A DNA stretch of 64,000 bases, taken from Endothia cerciana. Lineage: Eukaryota > Ascomycota > Sordariomycetes > Diaporthales > Cryphonectriaceae. The first letter of the stretch is position 1. Each line of letters begins with the position of its first letter. Below are positions 57,173-64,000 of this stretch, one piece after another. Location of the stretch: NCBI GenBank assembly GCA_026119935.1, contig JALRMH010000067.1, positions 62,001 to 126,000 of the forward strand. The letters are read 5' to 3'. The notes under the pieces were generated by a model that saw only the letters and a program-made list of their open reading frames with translations, was not told where the DNA came from and did no database searches. A program made the translations under genes and the position numbers.

Positions 57173-58379
57173 TCAGCCGTTCTGCCGCAGCCTTGCCAGG
57201 GCAGCCGCGACGCCACCCCCGAGCTCATCCCCCTCTCTAGACGGAGATGCCTTGCTCGCGGATGCCTCTGCCGCCCCGGCACCAGCTCGGGCCCTGGCTG
57301 CCTCCTCCTCGGCCATCCGCCTGGACTCCTCGATGGCGGCAGCAAGCTCTGCGTCCCCGTCGTCTCCCTGCACAGGCTGAGATAGTCTCGCCTCCTTGGC
57401 CTGTTGCTCGTCGCCAGCATCCGGCCCCGCCACGCCCTGGCCCCTGGGGGCCGGCGTGCCAGCCGTGGCCCGCAAGGGCACGCGCCCGAGGGGGACCGCC
57501 TCGTCAAGATTTCTCCTGCCGGCACCTGAGCTGTCACCCGGCTCCAGCCCCCTCTTGGCCGCCCTCTTGGCCCGGAAGGGCTCCTCCACGGCCTCACACC
57601 AGGCCCTGACCTTCTTCTCACCCCAGCCGCTGATGACGCCGATGGTCTCCGGGTCGGCATTGACGGCGGCCCGCAAGCTGCCAAAGGTGCTGACGAGGGC
57701 GACGGCGTCGGCCTTGTTGACGGCGCGGGGCACGGTGACGAACTCGACGAGCTTCTCGGCGTAGCCCGTGGCCTGGGCGCCCTTGATGGCGGCGAAGGAG
57801 GCGTGCTCGTAGGATTTATACAGCTCGAGGTAGCGGGCGGCCTCGGCGGCGGACCAGCACAGGACGAGGGTCACGTTGTTGACGAGGCTGGTCTTGGAGA
57901 GCTCGCGGAGGGGGTCCTCATGGTTGGGGATGTCGACCATCGCCAGGAGGACGCGGAGGTTGTAGCGGCCCTGCAGGTTGCGGATGCGGGTGTAGATGTA
58001 CTCGGGATGGAGGCGGTGGTACTTGAGGCTGGACGAGGGACACGCCTGTCAGCTGGAGCGGGTTCCTGGCAGGAGGGAGCACATGGTCCGCCTCGTACCT
58101 CAGGAAGAGAGCACACGTGGTCAGCCCCAGGCCGTAGTCGGCCGGGATGTCGCTATACTCCCATGCTACAGACTTGAGGCACGCCACCACCGGGTTCCCC
58201 TTCTGCCTAGGAGAGACCAAGATCGTAGAACCTGCCGACCGCTGTGGCAGGGCCTGGGGCGTGGGCTGCTTGACACCCGGGACGGCACCTTGGGGAGGCG
58301 GCCTGTCGAGCCTCTGGGGCGTGGGCTGCTGGATCTTCTGCGGGACGGGCTGCTGCACGCGACTCGGCCCGGGCATGGG

Positions 58380-58415
<36 letters not shown>

Positions 58416-58499
58416 GTTGGCTGACCTGGCGGGCCTCGATGTTTCCGAGGCGGCCAGCGCGCTGAGGAAATCTGTGTCGGCACCGAAGTCGTCATCCAT
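57173..58499 (-). CDS. RAD10: Rad10/ERCC1 nucleotide-excision-repair subunit
   Basis: Exons 58499-58099 and 58028-57173 flank a 70-bp intron and give about 418 residues. Rad10 binds the Rad1/XPF nuclease to cut 5' of DNA lesions and to trim flaps in single-strand annealing. The N terminus MDDDFGADTDFLSALAA is followed by a poly-Ala run coded by a GCT microsatellite and by a Pro/Gln linker. The central ERCC1 domain runs from GSTILVSPRQKGNPVVACLK through WEYSDIPADYGLGLTTCALF; the splice restores LFLSLKYHRLHPEYIYTRI. A helix-hairpin-helix pair follows (VSTFGSLRAAV, ISGWGEKKVRAW). The C-terminal tail has a UIM-like segment, DAELAAAIEESRRM (residues about 359-372), which I do not know from other Rad10 proteins. 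Confidence 0.93.
58381..58415. repeat. GCT trinucleotide repeat coding poly-Ala in RAD10
   Basis: Eleven GCT units on the plus strand read as GCA/AGC on the other strand and encode alanines in the disordered N-terminal region of Rad10. Confidence 0.9.
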
Positions 58500-58920
58500 G
58501 TTCTGGCCTCAGGACGTCATCTGGGTGAGGAGGAGCAAGCGGCCTGCGTTGCGCTGGGGCTTTTTTTCTTTTTTTCTTTCTTTTTCTGATCCGAGCCTGG
58601 GCTGCGTGCCCTCGAGGATAGCATATACGTTTCGGGAAGGATTTCGCATCCGGGAGGGGGGAGGGGGGCAGGGGCGGTTGTCGAGGCCTTGCGAGATGCT
58701 ATCAAGAAAAAGAACATGGACAAATGAACCCCTGTAGCCGCGTCGCAGTTTAGCCCTCTTCCCCCATTGGGATAGACTAGCTAAGCGTGTATGTAGTATG
58801 ACGTACCACGCACCCGTCTAAGCCAAAGTGGGCGTGGCACATGGCATTTACATAGTATCAGCACAGCACATGGCGCACGGCGCAGGGCACATGGCACATG
58901 GCACGCGGGATTCTTGATGG

Positions 58921-58957
58921 GACGGGACGAGACGAGACGAGACGAGACGAGACGAGA
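58921..58957. repeat. GACGA pentanucleotide repeat
   Basis: About seven units, six of them perfect, in non-coding DNA. Confidence 0.9.
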
Positions 58958-59144
58958 TGGGATGATTTCTGCAGCTCGATGGGGCTCCTTGCAGGAAGGG
59001 CCTTGCTTTTCCTGTCTCCTCGGGACCACATTGCCGGCCAGACCCTCTCTGCTCAGCTCAGTGTGGAAGCCTACTAACATCCGCTCAGATGGTAGAATGG
59101 TCAGCCGTGGCAGGCAGCATCCGGATCTGTTGGGAGGTAGTGTC

Positions 59145-59186
59145 GATGGGTGGATGGGTGGATGGATGGATGGATGGATGGATGGT
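59145..59186. repeat. GATG tetranucleotide repeat
   Basis: About ten units of GATG, with two GATGGGTG variants at the left end, in non-coding DNA. Confidence 0.9.
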
Positions 59187-59434
59187 CAAAAGGTGTCATA
59201 AAAAAACTGTCTCTGACTCGGCTAATCCCAGTGGTGAGATCCCCCCTCACAGCAAGTGACGGTCACCCCCCCCCCCGAAAAAAAAAATTAAAAAAAAACC
59301 AACCAGGAAACCGTGTGACCCACCCCCAACCCCCAAACCCAAACCTGTTTCCCGCCCAAACCCAGTGCTCCCATACCCTTTGCAATCCCCAGACCCATGA
59401 TACCCCTTTATGCAAACAAGACGTCGCAGCCTTG

Positions 59435-60631
59435 TCAGTCTAGTTCCACCGTCTGGAGCCCCTCGATCTCGTCCTCACTGGGGGGATACCTGGTCCGGCC
59501 GCCTACGATCTTCTCATGTATCCTGTAGAGTGACTGCAGCCACATTTCAAACATGTCCTCCAGCGGGTTGAGCTCCTCGGCCGGCAGGTCCATGTCATGT
59601 ATCTGATCCCGCAGCTTCTCGTACGCCTCGATCATGAGCCAGACCTGTAGGGGCGGCACCTCGATAGACCCCCTCCGCGGCTGGCTGCGGCGCACCCCGG
59701 CCGCCAGCTCCCTCGTGAGGAGGTCAGCGCATATCTGCAGGCCCAACGAGCTCGACCCGGGCGGCGGGGTCGGGAGCGGCGAGTATGCGCCGTCTTCCGG
59801 GATTGGTGACAGCACCTCTGGGGTGAAGGCTGGCTTGAAGAAGATGGCGTCCTCCTCAAAGTCCACCACTGTGGCGTCTGACACGGGCGAGCCCGAGGGC
59901 ATGGGTTCTGGTGCTGGCGGCGTTGGCTGTCTCGATATCTGCGGTAGTGGTGATCGTCTCGCTATCGCCGAGCGGATGGTCTCGATGCTGTGCTGCCTGG
60001 TCTCTGTGTCGTGCCATGGTCCCTCCCGCCGGCCGTGCTCGTCAGTATCATCCCGGAGCCTTTCGCGGCTTTGCGCCTCCAGTAGTAGTAGTGCCTTGTA
60101 CTGCTCCGCGATGCTGGGATCGAAATCGGGCGTCTCTTGCGGCCTGGCCGGCTCCGGACAGCCCTCTAGTTGCCCTATCCGGAGGACGGGTGTCTTGGCG
60201 TACCCCCGCACTGCAGATGGCGACCTTGACGATGCTGTACCGGGACTGTGTGGTAGCTCCTCGACGGATGAGCCCGTCCGCGAGTCCGTGGAAGGATCGT
60301 TAGCTGCAAGGTGTGCAAGCTCTGGAACGAGCTTGCAAGGTGATCGAGATCTGTTGCGCTCCGGGCGTGGTGACGTCTCCATGGGGCGTATGAAGCCGCT
60401 CTCTCGTACATACGCCTGCCACTTGGGGTCGCTCAGGTCCGGGGGCAGGTGGAGCGATGCCCGCTGGGCCCCGTGCGGCATCTGCTTCCCGTGGCCATCG
60501 CCCGAGTCCCGGGGTGAGTCTGTCGAGCCCCTTGGTGAGACATTGGAGATGACGGAGCCAGGGCGGCGCTTGGGCAGCTTTCGAAGCTTGTTCCTGGTCT
60601 TGGGAGTCGAGCTGTCGGGTGCCGGCGACAT
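59435..60631 (-). CDS. Unknown protein, 398 residues
   Basis: A single frame from the ATG at 60631 (MSPAPDSSTPKTRNKLRKLP). The first 250 residues are basic and Ser/Pro/Arg-rich and probably disordered, apart from a short motif DPKWQAYVRESGFIRPM that looks conserved. The C-terminal 130 residues look folded and helical: LGLQICADLLTRELAAGVRR, PPLQVWLMIEAYEKLRDQIH, LEDMFEMWLQSLYRIHEKIV. This order of a basic tail and a C-terminal helical bundle occurs in many uncharacterised filamentous-fungal proteins. I do not recognise the family. There is no signal peptide or membrane helix, so a nuclear or cytosolic protein is likely. Confidence 0.7.
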   Translation of the reverse strand: MSPAPDSSTPKTRNKLRKLPKRRPGSVISNVSPRGSTDSPRDSGDGHGKQMPHGAQRASLHLPPDLSDPKWQAYVRESGFIRPMETSPRPERNRSRSPCKLVPELAHLAANDPSTDSRTGSSVEELPHSPGTASSRSPSAVRGYAKTPVLRIGQLEGCPEPARPQETPDFDPSIAEQYKALLLLEAQSRERLRDDTDEHGRREGPWHDTETRQHSIETIRSAIARRSPLPQISRQPTPPAPEPMPSGSPVSDATVVDFEEDAIFFKPAFTPEVLSPIPEDGAYSPLPTPPPGSSSLGLQICADLLTRELAAGVRRSQPRRGSIEVPPLQVWLMIEAYEKLRDQIHDMDLPAEELNPLEDMFEMWLQSLYRIHEKIVGGRTRYPPSEDEIEGLQTVELD

Positions 60632-63098
60632 GGCGGAGGAGGTAATGCCGCGGGGCTGTCAGGTATGTAACGTGGGTGTTGAGGATTAAGGGGCCTGCCG
60701 TAGGGGCTCTGCCGTTGTTGCCTGCTGCTGTTTCGGCTCGATGAAAATCCTAGGCGTTATGCAAGACGATACTAAGCACGGGGGGCAGCAGACATTACAG
60801 GATCATCCGACAAGCGATCGGCCGTGAGGTGGGAGGGTAGATATCGAGAGAGATATACGCAACACAGCATAAAGCCACAAGGGCGCTGCGAGTCGGTTCA
60901 TCACACCAGGGAACACAGCCCGGCCAGCATGACGTTTCTGCAAAGGACCCCCGGCCAAGGACACCCATGACTAACAGGCACCGCCGGAAGGGAAGGGCAC
61001 GGACGCAGACCATGCTCGCTCGCCATGGCAAGCCCTGGCAGAGCCCTGGCAAGCCCTGGCACGCCTGGGCGGTGGCCGGAGGGTCGCTAATGCACACCCC
61101 GTGACCGACTGGTGGCATACTGGACTGTGGGTTTGCTGCCGCCCGTATTGCCGGATCTGCAGGCACTGCCATCCACGTTGTGTGCCCTGCTCCACATCCG
61201 GTTCTGTGCTGGATGGTGACGCAGCAAAGCCTCGAGCCCGGGCCTCGTAGCTGACCGGGTGGCGCTCGTTCGTTCCTCCTTCACGGCTCATCTCACGAGG
61301 CGAGCTCGGGCCCGAAACAATATCTATCTCGGTACCAAGATGGCCTGTTTACTTTGGTGGGGTTTTTTGTTGTTTTTTGGGGGAAGGGGGGGATATATAT
61401 ATATATATATATATTTATTAATCTAGACGGCGACTTGGAGGTCGAAAGAGGGCGATGGATCGCCTAGAGAACGAGGTTAGCTTCTCCGCGGTGCATGTGT
61501 CCAAGTTTAGGTTCGAGCTACTGTTGGTCCGCTACTACCCATAGTGCTATGTGTGAGGTGAGAGGCCCAGTCTTGACCGCCTGTCCCTGGTATCGATCAC
61601 GCTGCTGCAACACTGATGTAGTGACGCGCAGCGTACGTACAGCACTGTCGATGAAGGAAATTGGCCTGTCGCAACGGCCGGTTAGGCGGCCAGGAGGCTG
61701 GCTGCCCTGCCATTGCCAGCACTGCGATCATCGTCATCAACCCGCTATCAGGGAAATTCAAGTCCCAGTTGTCAAGGGTCGGAAGCGAGCGTCGGCCTGC
61801 TGAGCACCATCCATACCTGAAGGTCCTGATCCCTCCTTGGATGGCTGAGGATCCTCCCGCAGGGTCGGCAAACACATACACTCCATGCTGCTCGATTGGT
61901 GTCAGGCAGGCACGTGCGGCGCCAGGGTGCAGTATGTTCAGACGTCACGACGATGAGGAGGGTCACAACCAAGTTGTGAGGAAGCATAGTAGGTGTAAGG
62001 AGCTTGGGGAAGGTTGGGTGTGGGTGAGGTGGTATCTTCACCACGTGCTTCACTCGCCCATATTGGCATCCCCAAGGGCGAATTGACGATATAGCCTGGT
62101 ATAAAAGCACACCGGTTGCAAGGCCTGCCGCAGTAGCAAATGATGGCCTTAAGGCATGAGAGTAAGGACCAATCAGGGCTCCTTTTTCCTTCCTCTTTTT
62201 ACCTCCCTCTTTCCTCTCCCCCTCCTTCTCTCTCTCTTCCCGTTGTCTAACTGCTACATTCAATAGCAGGCTGTCCCACAGCTTGTTCTCCCATTCGAGG
62301 AAAGCCGTTCTCAGTCAGTGTTGCTCGTCCTCCCTCAGAGTCCGCACTACCCGAGCACCTTGGCAATTGACTACCTAGGCGAAGCGCAAGAGGGGATTAT
62401 GGTTGCGGAATCAGTTGACTGAGAACACTGAATCTTCAAAGAGCCATTACAACATGTACCCGCTCAGTCGCATTACTCCCTTGCGTTGGTCAGGGCTCGA
62501 GAACACTTGATTCTTGTTTCTACCCTCAACTCCAGTGTCGCAACCTTATGGGTCCCTCTATGACCTTCCATCCCTAGATGCTCTCAATGCGCAACACTAC
62601 TATGGTAATGACCCAGGATGCCATCCATCAGATCCATCCATCCCCGATCCTCTTTTTTTGGGGTTTTTTTTTTTTGGCTGTGGATTCATCCTCCGTCACG
62701 CCATCGGGTCCTCCGTACCAAAAGCCTACGATCACCTCATGATATCAGAGCTCGTACAGAAAATTCGGTGGGTGTAAAATGTAGCATCCCATCAAAAGGT
62801 TGATCAAGGTGGCAGGACCATTATGCCATAACCGACGCCTGGGAATCCCTTAAAAATGATAATTTGATAAACGAGAATCGAAAGCGGTGAACGCTCCGGG
62901 CTGCCCAACACCGCAAACGTGGACCCACCCGACCAAGAGGGGGACAGTCTGAAGGTCGCACATTACAAAACTCGCGTACAAGAAAGCCCATGGGCTAAAA
63001 GGGGCGGGGGTATAAAGCAGAGACAGGGTGGCCTGTGGGCCGGTTGTCTCGAGTACTGCGCTTGGCCGCCACTCTTGGGGCCGTCTGCGGTGGCGAGC
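60632..63098. other. Long intergenic region with possible retroelement relic
   Basis: This 2.5-kb gap separates the unknown gene from the 3' end of MPG1. It has an AT dinucleotide array at 61393-61414. A stretch around 61930-62330 has LTR-like composition, with TATAAAAG at 62099-62106 followed by a long CT-rich block. I find no intact gene. Confidence 0.45.
61393..61414. repeat. AT dinucleotide repeat, 11 units
   Basis: A perfect (AT)11 array follows a G-rich stretch in non-coding DNA. Confidence 0.92.
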
Positions 63099-63995
63099 CT
63101 ACATGATGATGGCAGGGACATCGACGTTGGCCTTGATGGACTTGTGGGGCAGGACGCTGCCACCGTTGACGTAGATCTCGTCGCCGATGGTGACATCGTC
63201 GCCCAGGACGGTCACATTCTCCAGGCGTGCCCATTTGCCCACGCTGCTGTTCCAGCCCACTATCGTGCTCTTGACCCAGGCGTGGTCCTTCACTTTGGAC
63301 CCGGACAGGATGACACACCGCTGGAGGCGGACACCGTCGCCGATGACCACGTTGGGACCGATGGTGACATTGGGGCCGATCTTGCAGTTCTTGCCGACCT
63401 TGGCGGAGGGGTCGACCATGACATTGCCGCCGAAGACATAGGGCTCAGTGGCCGGGGCGAGGAGCTTGGATCCCTTGCGGGCCAGGGAGCCGAGGTACAG
63501 GCAGGTTCCGGAGAGGAAATCCTTGGGCTGGCCGACGTCCATCCAGAAGCCCTCGAGGTCAAAGGAGTGCAGCTGACCGTCCTTGACCATGTCGGGGAAG
63601 GTCTCCTGCTCGATAGACGTGGGGCGCAGGTCGATACGGTCGAGAACGGAGGTGTTGAGGATGTAGATGCCGGCATTGATGCGGTTTCCGACGAACTCGA
63701 CTGGCTTCTCGACGAAGCGGTCAATGCGCGAGGGGTGGTTTGGCTTGTGCACAATGACACCGTACTTGGAGGGCTCCTCGACCTTAGTGACAACAATTGT
63801 GCCCTCGTCACCGTGTGCCTTGTGGAATGCAGCTAGCTCCTTGAATGGGTATTCGCAGGTGACGTCGGAGTTGAGGACAAAGAAGGGGCGATCATCCTTG
63901 CCCAGGACCTCGGCGGCCAACTTGAGGGGGCCAGCGGTGCCTAAGGGCTCCTGCTCGACAGAGAAGGTGATCTTGACTCCAAACTCCCTCTCGTA
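63099..63995 (-). CDS. MPG1: Mannose-1-phosphate guanylyltransferase (GDP-mannose pyrophosphorylase), 3' part
   Basis: The last exon of this minus-strand gene is present; upstream exons lie beyond the window. The exon probably starts at 63995 just after a CTAG acceptor, because YEREFGVKITFS follows in frame. It encodes 298 residues, or most of a protein usually about 364 long. The catalytic domain shows EQEPLGTAGPLKLA, FFVLNSDVTCEYPF, VEKPVEFVGNRINAGIYILN and FWMDVGQPKDFLSG. A left-handed beta-helix follows, with hexapeptide repeats (KIGPNVTIGPNVVIGDGVRL). The enzyme makes GDP-mannose from mannose-1-phosphate and GTP in the cytosol. This sugar donor is needed for N- and O-glycans, wall mannan and GPI anchors, including the step of GPI18 in this window. 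The typical C terminus VPAIIM is present. Confidence 0.95.
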   Translation of the reverse strand, partial: YEREFGVKITFSVEQEPLGTAGPLKLAAEVLGKDDRPFFVLNSDVTCEYPFKELAAFHKAHGDEGTIVVTKVEEPSKYGVIVHKPNHPSRIDRFVEKPVEFVGNRINAGIYILNTSVLDRIDLRPTSIEQETFPDMVKDGQLHSFDLEGFWMDVGQPKDFLSGTCLYLGSLARKGSKLLAPATEPYVFGGNVMVDPSAKVGKNCKIGPNVTIGPNVVIGDGVRLQRCVILSGSKVKDHAWVKSTIVGWNSSVGKWARLENVTVLGDDVTIGDEIYVNGGSVLPHKSIKANVDVPAIIM

Positions 63996-64000
63996 CTAGA

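Larger units (their letters stand above)
58500..59434. other. Intergenic region rich in microsatellites
   Basis: About 0.9 kb upstream of RAD10 and downstream of the next minus-strand gene. It holds a TTTC block near 58560, the two repeat arrays listed separately, a run of 11 C at 59266-59276 and an A-rich block after it. No gene is seen. Confidence 0.5.

Noticed and set aside
59634..60689. 351-codon plus-strand open frame over the unknown gene at 59435-60631
   Set aside because: It is Ser/Gly/Cys-rich shadow sequence; the minus frame has folded-looking helices and a better start context.
62919..63836. 305-codon plus-strand open frame over MPG1
   Set aside because: It is antisense to the conserved guanylyltransferase exon.
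1..64000. CRISPR arrays, bacterial operons, prophage or plasmid features
   Set aside because: The window is clearly fungal nuclear DNA with spliceosomal introns; the tandem repeats seen are simple microsatellites or coding repeats.

Overview
The window is nuclear DNA from a filamentous ascomycete, most likely a Sordariomycete. Genes are GC-rich and mostly interrupted by short spliceosomal introns (43 to about 210 bp, two exceptions of 336 and 424 bp) with GTRNGT donors, CTRAC/CTGAC branch points and YAG acceptors. The gene set (PEX20, KHA1, KIN1, CAF40, RAD10, GPI18, MPG1) is that of a normal fungal chromosome arm. I saw no rRNA, convincing tRNA, CRISPR, plasmid or phage feature.

Layout, left to right: CYC3 cytochrome c heme lyase (+, 135-1334); a small secreted protein (-, 1678-2341); an unknown protein (-, 4275-5465); a lysine-rich RRM-like nucleolar protein (+, 6754-8529); a two-pass membrane protein (-, 9145-10839); a UbiB/ABC1 kinase of the ADCK2/Cqd1 type (+, 12351-14953); GPI18 mannosyltransferase (-, 16111-17713); an unknown protein (+, 19934-21610); a host-like RNase H protein with a C-terminal zinc knuckle (-, 22424-24360); KIN1 kinase (-, 25788-28690); a GPATCH1-type G-patch protein (+, 30589-32780); a Whi2-like BTB protein (+, 33562-35547); a frame-broken PQQ sugar dehydrogenase (+, 36604-38605); SEC13 (-, 39296-40488); PEX20 (+, 41576-42908); CAF40 (+, 44477-45783); a 1,298-residue Ser/Gly-rich GPI-type wall protein (-, 46780-50822); KHA1 K+/H+ antiporter (+, 53469-56449); RAD10 (-, 57173-58499); an unknown protein (-, 59435-60631); and the 3' part of GDP-mannose pyrophosphorylase (-, 63099 to the right edge).

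The genes do not form a cluster or operon. They are independent housekeeping genes, with a loose theme of surface supply: MPG1 makes GDP-mannose, GPI18 adds a mannose to GPI anchors, SEC13 belongs to the COPII coat that exports such cargo, and the large GPI-type wall protein is a possible client. CYC3 and the UbiB kinase are mitochondrial.

The least ordinary points are: the RNase H plus CCHC gene, whose zinc knuckle lies in another frame and is followed by a stop and about 180 further open codons; the PQQ dehydrogenase with three frame breaks; a UIM-like helix at the end of RAD10; an ATG-only first exon in SEC13; a GC-AG intron in KIN1; RIP-like repeat relics near 11.6 kb and 24.7 kb; and, across the whole window, at least 15 runs of 11-17 consecutive G or C, almost all outside exons. 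Exon coordinates were derived by hand from splice signals and reading-frame continuity, without transcript evidence or database searches.
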